A stretch of DNA of 5,667 nt from positions 1 to 5,667 of the forward strand of contig JAVBYB010000156.1 in the NCBI GenBank assembly GCA_030824255.1, given 5' to 3'. This document shows positions 1 to 5,580 of the stretch, piece after piece. The translations under genes and the position numbers were made by a program. Positions within the stretch are counted from its first letter, which is position 1. Each line of letters begins with the position of its first letter. The notes under the pieces were generated by a model that was not told where the DNA came from, did not search any database, and was given only the letters and a program-made list of their open reading frames with translations. Origin of the DNA: a bacterium. GTDB taxonomy: Bacteria; Pseudomonadota; Alphaproteobacteria; Caulobacterales; Hyphomonadaceae.

Positions 1-182
1 ATCACCAGCACCGCGCCCGCAGGTCCGACAGCATCGCTCCAGGTGAGCGCCATGCCAGCCGCGCCGCCCGCCACGACCAGCGCAGCCCAGAAGCCGAGCT
101 GCAGATAGTCGAAGCCTTTCGATGGCGCTGGCGCCGGCGTCTCGATCGTTTCGTAGACGAGAGGTTCGTTAGCGTCAGCCAT
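1..182 (-). CDS. cckA: N-terminus of a membrane protein, probably the cell-cycle sensor histidine kinase CckA (partial, runs off the left edge)
   Basis: The frame opens with ATG at 182 and stays open for 60 codons to the window edge, so only the N-terminus is present. It starts MADANEPLVYETIETPAPAP, an acidic, proline-rich cytoplasmic stretch. A hydrophobic segment follows at about residues 28-49, then a short polar break (WSDAVGP) and the start of a second hydrophobic segment at about 53-60. This is the layout of a kinase with an N-terminal membrane hairpin. No catalytic domain is visible. The name rests mainly on position: from memory, cckA directly follows fliQ-fliR-flhB in Caulobacter and relatives. 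CckA is the hybrid kinase that phosphorylates ChpT and, through it, CtrA and CpdR. A 186-bp gap separates it from flhB, so it may have its own promoter. No strong Shine-Dalgarno sequence is seen. Another two-TM membrane protein cannot be excluded. Confidence 0.6.
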   Translation of the reverse strand, partial: MADANEPLVYETIETPAPAPSKGFDYLQLGFWAALVVAGGAAGMALTWSDAVGPAGAVLV

Positions 183-220
183 GGTCGGTGGTCCGTTTCT
201 CGGTCCGGTAGTCGTGGGGT

Positions 221-349
221 GATTCGCCACGGCAGGGGTTACCCGGCCGGCGAGCATCAACGATCTGAGTCTGCTTGTGAATCCGCGAAATTCCCCAGCA
301 TTGGCGGGGGTTCGGGGTGTGATGGCGGCGCTCGTTGCGAGCTCGAATC
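221..349. promoter_or_regulatory. Cluster of four GANTC (CcrM-type) sites between flhB and the cckA-like gene
   Basis: The 186-bp gap between the flhB stop and the start of the cckA-like gene holds GATTC at 221-225, GAGTC at 267-271, GAATC at 279-283 and GAATC at 345-349. Reading the rest of the window by eye I found only seven more sites (460, 1358, 4206, 4579, 4858, 4879, 5505). In many alphaproteobacteria GANTC is methylated by the cell-cycle methyltransferase CcrM, and promoters with these sites can respond to methylation state through GcrA. The gap has no TTAA motif and no convincing -35/-10 pair. That it is a methylation-sensitive promoter is inference. Confidence 0.45.
282..309 (-). 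terminator. Possible weak terminator or attenuator hairpin after flhB
   Basis: In the minus-strand transcript, about 60 nt past the flhB stop, CCCCGC and GC-T-GGGG pair around a CAAT loop (293-309). This is a six-base-pair stem with one bulged base. It is followed by AATTTCGC rather than a true U-tract. It could slow or partly end transcription between flhB and the cckA-like gene. The tail is poor, so this is a weak call. Confidence 0.22.
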
Positions 350-368
350 AATAACGTGGCGAGACGCA

Positions 369-1451
369 TCATTTCCGCGCGCCTCCCGGGCTGGTCTTCG
401 ATGTGCTCATCACGAAGCCGATGACCTTGGCCACCGCCTCGAAATGTTCGCGCGGGATCGACTCCTCGACCTCGACAACCGCGAAAAGCGCACGCGCGAG
501 CGGCACGTTCTCGATGATCGGAATGTTGTGCTCCTTGGCCTTCTCGCGGATGCGGAGCGCCACGTCGTCGACGCCCTTGGCCATGCACATCGGCGCGGCA
601 TCGACGTCGGGATCGTAGCGTAGCGCCACCGAGTAGTGCGTCGGGTTGGTGATGACCACGGTCGCCTTCTGCACATTCTGCATCATGCGCTTGCGCGAGC
701 GCTCAAGGCGGATCTGGCGCAGGCGCGCGCGGATGTGGGGATCGCCTTCCTGCTGCTTCACCTCGTCCCGGACATCGCGCCGCGACATGCGCATGCGCTG
801 CATGAAGGTCCAGCGCTGCCAGATGTAGTCCAGGCCCGCGATAATGCCGATGACCACCACCGCCGCCAGAAGCAGCCGCCCGGCAATCGCCTGCGTCATC
901 GCCAGCAGGCCTTCGGGATTGAGCCGCCCGGCTTCCGAGATCGCAGTCATTTCCGGCCAGACGGCGTACATCATCGCGCCGGTGATAGCCCCCATCTTGA
1001 GGAACGACTTCAGGAGGTTCATCCACCCCTGCGCGCCGAACATGCGCTGCAGGCCCTTCATCGGCGACAACTTCGAGATATCCGGCTTGATCTTTTCGCC
1101 GGTCCACAGCGGACGATGCTGCACCACATGGCCCAGCACGCTCGCCACCGCGATTGTGCCGAAGATGATCCCCAGCGGCGCCGCCAGCGACAGCAGCAGG
1201 TTGCCCATCAGTTGCTGCGCGCCGCCGTCCGTCAGCCTGAAGGCGTGCGGGTGATCGAGAATGCGCACCAGCGGATCGGCGATCATCGCGGAGAGCGGAC
1301 CTGCTGCGGCCATGATGAACGCCGTCGCCAGCATCAGGAACCAGATCGGAACATCCTGACTCTTGGCGATATCGCCTTTCTTGCGGGCCTCCTCCAGCTT
1401 TCGCTGTGTAGGATCTTCTGTCTTCTGGCTGTCGTCCTGGTCTTCTGCCAC
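369..1451 (-). CDS. flhB: FlhB, flagellar type III export apparatus switch protein
   Basis: FlhB is an inner-membrane part of the flagellar export gate. It switches export from rod/hook to filament substrates after self-cleavage. The 360-residue product has the family's usual length. Its N-terminus is characteristic (KTEDPTQRKLEEARKKGDIAKS, residues 10-31). Hydrophobic segments lie at about 35-58, 83-108, 145-166 and 186-210. A charged linker (about 215-262) leads into the cytoplasmic domain. The self-cleavage motif NPTH sits at 269-272, with the cut expected between N269 and P270. It is followed by the usual YSVALRYDP. The start is GTG at 1451, nine bases after the fliR stop, with AGGGGA as ribosome binding site. 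The next in-frame ATG (residue 40) would remove the conserved N-terminus. It is the last gene of the fliQ-fliR-flhB operon. A plain flagellar origin, not a virulence secretion system, is supported by the neighbours. Confidence 0.96.
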   Translation of the reverse strand: MAEDQDDSQKTEDPTQRKLEEARKKGDIAKSQDVPIWFLMLATAFIMAAAGPLSAMIADPLVRILDHPHAFRLTDGGAQQLMGNLLLSLAAPLGIIFGTIAVASVLGHVVQHRPLWTGEKIKPDISKLSPMKGLQRMFGAQGWMNLLKSFLKMGAITGAMMYAVWPEMTAISEAGRLNPEGLLAMTQAIAGRLLLAAVVVIGIIAGLDYIWQRWTFMQRMRMSRRDVRDEVKQQEGDPHIRARLRQIRLERSRKRMMQNVQKATVVITNPTHYSVALRYDPDVDAAPMCMAKGVDDVALRIREKAKEHNIPIIENVPLARALFAVVEVEESIPREHFEAVAKVIGFVMSTSKTSPGGARK

Positions 1452-1460
1452 GGCGGTCCC

Positions 1461-2216
1461 CTATCGCACCGTGAAGAGACGCATCTGCGTCTCCATTGCG
1501 TCGAGCCACATCATCATGCCGCCGCCCATGCCCAGCGCGATGATGGCAAGCCCCAGCATCACCGACAGCGGCAGCGCTGTCATGAACACCTGCACCTGCG
1601 GGATCAGGCGCGAGATGAGGCCGAGCGCGATGTTGAAGATCAGCGAGAAGATCAACACCGGCGCTGCAATCTGGATGCCCAGCCGGAAGGAGTTCGACAC
1701 CGCATCGATCACGAAGCTCGTGGCGTCTCCGATCGGCGGGAACGCGCCAGGCGGAAAGATCGCATAGCTGTCGGCCGCCGCCTCGATCATCACGCGATGC
1801 AGGCCCGCTGACATGATCAGCAGCACGCCCATCAGAGAGAAAAATCCGGAGAAGATCGCCGCCGGCTGGCTGGCGATCGGGTCGACCTGCTGCGCGAACG
1901 CCAGACCCGACGCGAGGCCCGCCGTCGCGCCCGCCACCTGCAGCGCGCTCATCATCAGGCGCGCGCCGAGACCCATGATCAGGCCAATGATCACCTCGTT
2001 GATGATCAGCGGGATGGCCGCAATCGCATTGCCCGGCATGGCCGGCGTCGCCGCAGCCAGCCCCGGCGCCATCACCATCGTCACCATCACCGCCAGCGCC
2101 AGCCGGAACGTCGCCGGCACCGCCTGCTCGCCCCACACCGGCGCAACCATCAGCACGGCGCCAAGACGCGCGAACAGCAGCGTCCCGATCCATGCATATT
2201 GGTTCAGCCAGTCCAC
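1461..2216 (-). CDS. fliR: FliR, flagellar type III export gate protein
   Basis: FliR is a polytopic membrane protein that forms the export channel of the flagellar basal body with FliP and FliQ. With the chosen start the product is 251 residues, normal for the family. Recognisable family stretches are FARLGAVLMVAPVWGEQAVP (15-34), the NEVIIGLIMGLGARL helix (73-87), AFAQQVDPIASQ (106-117), the GLHRVMIEAAADSYAIFPPG region (138-157), and IFNIALGLISRLIPQVQVF (193-211), rich in conserved Leu, Arg, Pro and Gln. Most of the chain is hydrophobic. I chose the GTG at 2216 because GGGAGA lies 8 nt upstream, it falls 13 nt after the fliQ stop, and the protein then begins with the family-like DWLNQYAW. 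An upstream ATG at 2267 would add 17 polar residues and overlap fliQ by 38 nt, which seems less likely. The flhB GTG follows nine bases after its TAG stop. Confidence 0.94.
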   Translation of the reverse strand: MDWLNQYAWIGTLLFARLGAVLMVAPVWGEQAVPATFRLALAVMVTMVMAPGLAAATPAMPGNAIAAIPLIINEVIIGLIMGLGARLMMSALQVAGATAGLASGLAFAQQVDPIASQPAAIFSGFFSLMGVLLIMSAGLHRVMIEAAADSYAIFPPGAFPPIGDATSFVIDAVSNSFRLGIQIAAPVLIFSLIFNIALGLISRLIPQVQVFMTALPLSVMLGLAIIALGMGGGMMMWLDAMETQMRLFTVR

Positions 2217-2229
2217 GCGCCTTGTCTCC

Positions 2230-2493
2230 CTAGAACTCGGCGATGCGGGTGAAGACCTGATCGGCAAAGCCCGCCAGCACCGCCCCCATCAGAGGCAGGA
2301 AGATCAGCAGCGCTGCAAAGATCGCGATGATCTTCGGCACAAACACCAAGGTCATTTCCTGGATCTGCGTCAGCGCCTGGAAGAAGGCGATCACGAGACC
2401 CACGACCAGGCCGGCAATCATCGCCGGCGCGCACATCCAGACCGTGGTCCAGAGGGCGTCGCGGCCGAAATCGAGTACTTCCAGGCCATCCAT
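2230..2493 (-). CDS. fliQ: FliQ, flagellar type III export gate protein
   Basis: FliQ is a small two-helix inner-membrane protein and a core part of the flagellar export gate with FliP and FliR. The product is 87 residues, with hydrophobic helices at about 14-38 and 49-76. The hallmark segment FQALTQIQEMTLVFVPKI lies at 38-55. The ATG at 2493 is preferred: CGGAG precedes it with an 8-nt spacer, and the protein then starts MDGLEVLDFGRDALW as in relatives. An in-frame GTG at 2502 would add three residues but overlaps the ribosome binding site. This is the first gene of the operon, with the fliR start 13 nt downstream. TTAA motifs 34-59 nt upstream suggest CtrA-type control. The usual partner fliP is not in this window. 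Confidence 0.95.
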   Translation of the reverse strand: MDGLEVLDFGRDALWTTVWMCAPAMIAGLVVGLVIAFFQALTQIQEMTLVFVPKIIAIFAALLIFLPLMGAVLAGFADQVFTRIAEF

Positions 2494-2501
2494 GCCTGAC
2501 A

Positions 2502-2506
2502 CTCCG
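2502..2506 (-). promoter_or_regulatory. Ribosome binding site that fixes the fliQ start
   Basis: The minus strand reads CGGAG here, then an eight-base spacer and ATG at 2493. The last G of this motif is the first base of an alternative GTG codon (2502-2500), which argues against that GTG being the start. Confidence 0.6.
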
Positions 2507-2523
2507 GGAGTTTATGGTTTCTG

Positions 2524-2552
2524 GCCGTTAACTCTCGCAAATGAGTGGTTAA
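2524..2552 (-). promoter_or_regulatory. Likely fliQRB operon promoter with two CtrA-like TTAAC half-sites
   Basis: Upstream of fliQ the minus strand carries TTAACC (2552-2547) and GTTAAC (2532-2527). The two TTAA cores start 21 bp apart, about two helical turns. Between them, seven bases after the first TTAA, is a degenerate TTTG in the place where the second half of a TTAA-N7-TTAA box would be. TTAA is otherwise almost absent from the window; I found only one more, also between genes. In Caulobacter, fliQR is an early (class II) flagellar operon activated by CtrA at TTAACC-type sites. If TTAACC acts as the -35 region, the second motif falls near the -10. Control by CtrA is inferred from motif and family knowledge. 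The spacing is not the textbook N7. Confidence 0.5.
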
Positions 2553-2640
2553 GAAAGGGTAGGCAAAAGCTGCCGGTCACAGCGACCGAACCCCTGTTTT
2601 ACTGGGTTTTCGCGGGTGCGGCGTTATTTACCTCTCCCGG

Positions 2641-2683
2641 AAAGGCAGAACGGCCGCCCCCGGGGTGCGGGAGCGGCCGTCTG
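2641..2683 (-). terminator. Probable terminator downstream of the degP-like gene
   Basis: Starting 24 nt after the protease stop, the arms GCGGCCGT (2673-2680) and ACGGCCGC (2650-2657) form a perfect eight-base-pair stem. CTG (2681-2683) and CAG (2646-2648) extend it across one unpaired base. The inner CCC/GGG can add further pairs. In the minus-strand transcript the stem is followed by TTCTGCCTTTCC, a mediocre U-rich tail. It separates the protease gene from the flagellar operon. Rho-independent function is likely but not certain because the tail is weak. Confidence 0.55.
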
Positions 2684-2706
2684 CAGTCACGCGATTGTCT
2701 GGGCGC

Positions 2707-4212
2707 TCAGCCTGCCGAGAAAGGCACCCCGATGAAGAACTTGGTGCCCTGACGCTCCAGCTGGAGCAGCACGGCCTGGCTGTTCTGCTTGCGGGCGTCG
2801 TCCACCGCCTTCTTGGCGGCGTCCGTCGAGGTCGGGGCCGACTGGCCGACACGGACCAGCCTGTCGCCCGCCCGGATGCCGGCTTCAGCCGCCGGCGAGT
2901 TGACCTTCACCGCCGACACGACCAGGCCATTGGGTCCCGGCGCGATGCTGAGGCCAAGCCCCGCCAAGTCCACCCCGGCTGCAGCGTTGGCGCTCGGCGC
3001 TGCATTTGCCGCCACCGGCTGGAAGCCTTCTTCCTTCAGCGCCGCGATATTGACCTTCAGCGTCTGCTCGCGGCCGTCGCGGATGATCTTCATGTCGCGC
3101 GTCGTGCCGGCCTTGGTGTCGGCCACGGCGCGGGTGAGATCCCGCACCGAGTTCACCGACTGGCCGCCGAACGACAGGATCACGTCGCCTTCGCGCACGC
3201 CGGCCTTGGCCGCCGGGCTCTCGTCAGTGACATTGTTGACCATCGCGCCCTTGGCTTCCGCGAGGCGGAGGCTCGAGGCGATATCCGGCGTCACGGGCGC
3301 AATGCCCACGCCCAGCCAGCCGCGCTGCACCGTGCCCGTCGACACGATCTGCTGCACGATGCCTTGCGCCTGTTCGGCCGGGATCGAGAAGCCGATGCCG
3401 ACGTTTCCGCCGCTCGGCGAGAAGATCGCCGAGTTGACGCCGATCACGGCGCCGGTGTGATCGAGCAGCGGACCGCCCGAGTTTCCGCGGTTGATCGGCG
3501 CGTCGACCTGGATGAAGTCGTCATACTGGCCCGAATTGATGTTGCGGCCGCGGGCGGAGATGATGCCCGCCGTCACGGTGTTGGAGAGGCCGAACGGCGC
3601 GCCGACGGCGAACACGCTCTCGCCTGGACGGGCGCTCTTGCTGTCGCCCCAAGGAAGGGCGCGCGGCAGGCTGGAGCCTTCCACCTTGATCACGGCGAGG
3701 TCGGTCTTGGGATCGGTTCCCACCAGTTTCGCATCGATCCGACGGCCATCGGCCAGCACGACCGTCATGCGGTTGGCGTCCTCGACCACATGGTTGTTGG
3801 TGACGATATAGCCGCCCTCGATGAAGAAGCCGGAACCCGAGCCCATCTGCTCAGGCGCTTCGCCGCCCTGCCCGCCGCCAAACGGCGAGGAGCGGAAGAA
3901 GTCTTCAAACGGCGTTCCCTCGAAGGGGTTCTGGCCCTGCTGCGCCATGTTCCGCACCTTGGGCGAGGAACGCACCTCGATCTGCACGACCGACGGGGAG
4001 ACAGCCTCTACCAGGTCCGCCAGCTCGGGCAGTACGCCCCAGCGGGCCTGCTGCGACATGGCCGGCAGCGCCAGCTGGGCTGCGGCAGGAGCGGCCACGG
4101 ACGCGCCGTGCTGCGAGAAGAGAGCAAAGGATGGCGCCGCGAGGGCGATGGCGCCGAGACTTACCCCGGCGACCAGACCACCGACAGCGCCGACGATGAC
4201 ACCGCGATTCAT
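2707..4212 (-). CDS. degP: DegP/HtrA-family periplasmic serine protease (Do-like)
   Basis: This is an envelope quality-control protease that degrades misfolded exported proteins and may act as a chaperone. The 501-residue product starts with a hydrophobic signal sequence (about 4-30, possible cut after SFA at 30), so it should act in the periplasm. If uncut, the segment would be a membrane anchor. The trypsin-like domain spans about 62-290, with catalytic His141 (TNNHVVE), Asp171 (KTDLAVIKV) and Ser245 (GNSGGPL). A Gly/Phe-rich loop at about 92-125 matches the LA loop of DegP proteins. PDZ1 lies at about 298-388. An Ala-rich linker (400-412) leads to PDZ2 at about 415-500, which starts with GLGLSIAP. 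ATG at 4212 has GGAG six bases upstream. All key residues are present. It lies downstream of a LysR-type gene on the same strand with 283 bp between. DegP, DegQ and MucD cannot be told apart by sequence alone. Confidence 0.93.
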   Translation of the reverse strand: MNRGVIVGAVGGLVAGVSLGAIALAAPSFALFSQHGASVAAPAAAQLALPAMSQQARWGVLPELADLVEAVSPSVVQIEVRSSPKVRNMAQQGQNPFEGTPFEDFFRSSPFGGGQGGEAPEQMGSGSGFFIEGGYIVTNNHVVEDANRMTVVLADGRRIDAKLVGTDPKTDLAVIKVEGSSLPRALPWGDSKSARPGESVFAVGAPFGLSNTVTAGIISARGRNINSGQYDDFIQVDAPINRGNSGGPLLDHTGAVIGVNSAIFSPSGGNVGIGFSIPAEQAQGIVQQIVSTGTVQRGWLGVGIAPVTPDIASSLRLAEAKGAMVNNVTDESPAAKAGVREGDVILSFGGQSVNSVRDLTRAVADTKAGTTRDMKIIRDGREQTLKVNIAALKEEGFQPVAANAAPSANAAAGVDLAGLGLSIAPGPNGLVVSAVKVNSPAAEAGIRAGDRLVRVGQSAPTSTDAAKKAVDDARKQNSQAVLLQLERQGTKFFIGVPFSAG

Positions 4213-4283
4213 TCAATACTCCGTCTTTACCCGACAATCCGGGACGCATGTGTGAGCCTGAAAACAAGGCCAGCGCATCTGAT

Positions 4284-4309
4284 CTTGGATGTGCCAGCAC
4301 ATTTTCAAG
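4284..4309 (-). promoter_or_regulatory. Heat-shock-like -35 element within an imperfect inverted repeat upstream of the degP-like gene
   Basis: About 95 nt upstream of the protease start the minus strand reads CTTGAA (4309-4304), like the -35 of alphaproteobacterial sigma-32 promoters. Ten bases on comes CACATCC, a partial match to the CCCCATNT-type -10. The same stretch is an imperfect dyad: CTTG and ATGTG on one side of the central CTGG face CACAT and CAAG on the other. This could be a stress promoter with an overlapping operator, or an RNA hairpin. The -10 match and the spacing are not ideal. Confidence 0.3.
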
Positions 4310-4423
4310 CGGGGCGTCGCACCTCGGTCGGATGCAGGACCGCAGACGGTGCGCGGCGTCCCGTGAACCCCCACGAGGCCCGGAAATCTGGACGAGAATG
4401 CGGCAACTTCTGGATACGGCCTC

Positions 4424-4438
4424 GCGTCGTTCCGACGC
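4424..4438 (-). other. Perfect short hairpin downstream of the LysR-type gene
   Basis: GCGTCG and CGACGC form a six-base-pair perfect stem around a three-base loop, 57 nt past the stop of the LysR-type gene. No T-run follows on the minus strand, so it is not a standard terminator. It could still stabilise the 3' end of the transcript or be chance in GC-rich sequence. Apart from this and the promoter-like dyad at 4284-4309, I see nothing in the 283-bp gap. Confidence 0.25.
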
Positions 4439-4495
4439 ATCATCCGATAGGCGCCTTAGAGGCAGCCCGGATATTGCGGTAACTTGCGCAACGTC

Positions 4496-5491
4496 TCAGG
4501 CCGCGCGCTCGTCCGTCCAGGGGGCGACCGTCGCCGTGTCGAACAGGCCGGGCGGCACATACTCCTCACGGAACCAGGGATTCTTGCGCCTGTCGAAGAC
4601 CTGCCGCGCCCAGGACACCACGGTTCGCACCCGCGGGGTGCGCCGCGCGCTCTCATGGAACGCAAGCCACACCTTCACCGACGCCATCGGCGGCATCGGC
4701 AGGGCGACGAGGCGCGGGTCCAGCCTCCCGGCATAGCTCGGCATAACGGCTATTCCTGCACCGGCAGCCGTGGCCTGCAGCAAGGATGCGCTGCAATCGG
4801 TCATAACCGTGGGCTCGACCAGCGAGGCGATCTGCGCTGTTCGCTCCTTCCAGCCGGGATTCTCGGAGTAAAGCGTGTGATTCAGGACACGGTGCTGACC
4901 AACATCGAGCACGCCGCCCGGCGCGCCATAGGTTGCGATGTAGTCCTGGCTGGCGAACGCGCAGTAGTGGAACGTCGCGATCGGGAATGAAACCACGTCC
5001 GATTGTGTTGGCTGTTCGAAGCTTATGACGACATCCGCATAGCCCTGACCCGACTTCGGCAGGTAGCGATCCGACAGCATGGTCAGGCGAAGCGCCGGGT
5101 TCTCCGCAAGGAAAGACGAAACATTCGGCGCGATGCAGAAAGCAAGCACGCCATCATTCGCCCAGATTTTCACTTCGCCTTCTGTCTTCGCTTCAAGACC
5201 ACGCAGCGTGTATTCCAGCGACTGACTTGCACGCATCATGGTCGTCACATGATCAAGCGCCTCTACGCCTGCCTGTGTTAGTCGAATGCCTGTCGACGAA
5301 CGCTCCAGCAGGCGCGCGCCAAGACGCGCTTCAAGCTGTCCAAGTCGTTTCGATACCGCTGATTGCGTGATGCCAAGCAACTCAGCTGCGGCATTCATCG
5401 AGCCTGCTGTCGCCACCGCATAGAAGGTGCGGAGGTCAGACCAGTCGACGACTTCGCGCGCAGGTCGTTCGGTCACATCCTTGCCCGTCAT
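4496..5491 (-). CDS. LysR-type transcriptional regulator
   Basis: This is a DNA-binding regulator of the LysR family. With ATG at 5491 the product is 331 residues. The winged helix-turn-helix lies at about 17-76. LRTFYAVATAGSMNAAAELL (20-39) and ITQSAVSKRLGQLEARLGAR (41-60) are the family hallmark, ending with LTQAG (71-75). A linker helix spans about 77-100. The effector-binding domain runs from about 104 to 300, with TAAGAGIAVMPSY (241-253) as the typical C-terminal part. The tail PWFREEYVPP (305-314) goes past the core domain; I recall similar tails in alphaproteobacterial LysR proteins. A TTG at 5521 would extend it by ten residues, but GGAGG is only one base from it; the ATG has only a weak ribosome binding site, so the start is uncertain. 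The effector and targets cannot be read from the sequence. A possible divergent gene at 5581 and self-regulation are the usual LysR expectations. The degP-like gene downstream is not necessarily a target. Confidence 0.92.
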   Translation of the reverse strand: MTGKDVTERPAREVVDWSDLRTFYAVATAGSMNAAAELLGITQSAVSKRLGQLEARLGARLLERSSTGIRLTQAGVEALDHVTTMMRASQSLEYTLRGLEAKTEGEVKIWANDGVLAFCIAPNVSSFLAENPALRLTMLSDRYLPKSGQGYADVVISFEQPTQSDVVSFPIATFHYCAFASQDYIATYGAPGGVLDVGQHRVLNHTLYSENPGWKERTAQIASLVEPTVMTDCSASLLQATAAGAGIAVMPSYAGRLDPRLVALPMPPMASVKVWLAFHESARRTPRVRTVVSWARQVFDRRKNPWFREEYVPPGLFDTATVAPWTDERAA

Positions 5492-5539
5492 ACCCGCTCT
5501 GCCTGAATCGCAATGGCGCAAGCCTCCAGTTTGTGGTGA

Positions 5540-5559
5540 ATGGTTAGCAAGAGATTAAC
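5540..5559. promoter_or_regulatory. CtrA-like box overlapping a LysR-type T-N11-A dyad
   Basis: On the minus strand this reads TTAA (5558-5555), seven bases, then CTAACCAT (5547-5540). This matches the CtrA box TTAA-N7-TTAA with one mismatch, extended by CCAT as in the TTAACCAT-type flagellar promoters. On the plus strand the same bases are GTTA (5543-5546), nine bases, TAAC (5556-5559), a dyad containing the T-N11-A pattern of LysR operators. It lies 49-68 bp upstream of the LysR start and 22-41 bp before a possible divergent start at 5581. Which protein binds, if any, is unknown; both readings are inferred from motif shape. Confidence 0.4.
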
Positions 5560-5580
5560 GGCGTCGATTGGGTTGGTTGG

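Noticed and set aside
636..1811. A 391-codon plus-strand open frame opposite flhB and fliR
   Set aside because: Antisense to two certain genes, with His/Arg/Gln-rich low-complexity content and no recognisable domain. It is a shadow of minus-strand codon bias.
703..2193. A 496-codon minus-strand frame across the flhB-fliR junction
   Set aside because: It overlaps two certain genes in another frame and is dominated by Gly, Asp, Arg and Ala, as expected for a frame-shifted reading of GC-rich membrane-protein genes.
2230..2267. A longer FliR start (ATG at 2267) overlapping fliQ by 38 nt
   Set aside because: The 17 extra residues are polar and Ser/Arg-rich, unlike FliR N-termini, while GTG at 2216 has a good ribosome binding site and gives a family-like start.
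2589..2608. AACCC/GGGTT hairpin followed by TTTT, a possible plus-strand terminator
   Set aside because: The stem is only five base pairs with a ten-base loop, and no plus-strand gene precedes it. A five-base stem is common by chance.
4284..4300. A sigma-54 promoter upstream of degP (TGGCAC on the minus strand)
   Set aside because: The -24-like TGGCAC is present but no GC or TTGC follows at the right spacing for a -12 element.
4412..4433. A GGAAC element after the LysR gene that might be an EcfG-type stress promoter
   Set aside because: No CGTT lies 16-17 bases downstream; the GGAAC is part of the small perfect hairpin at 4424-4438.
4213..4443. A 76-codon minus-strand frame whose TGA directly abuts the degP ATG, like a leader gene
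   Set aside because: The abutting stop and start is tempting, but the product is rich in Cys, Trp, Pro and Arg with no domain or helix pattern, no ribosome binding site was evident, and it covers the likely promoter region. Chance is the better explanation.
2665..4482. A 605-codon open frame on the plus strand opposite the degP-like gene
   Set aside because: It runs antisense to a gene with a complete catalytic triad and two PDZ domains. Its product is full of Arg, His and Asp runs typical of the antisense frame of GC-rich genes. Long open antisense frames are expected at this base composition.
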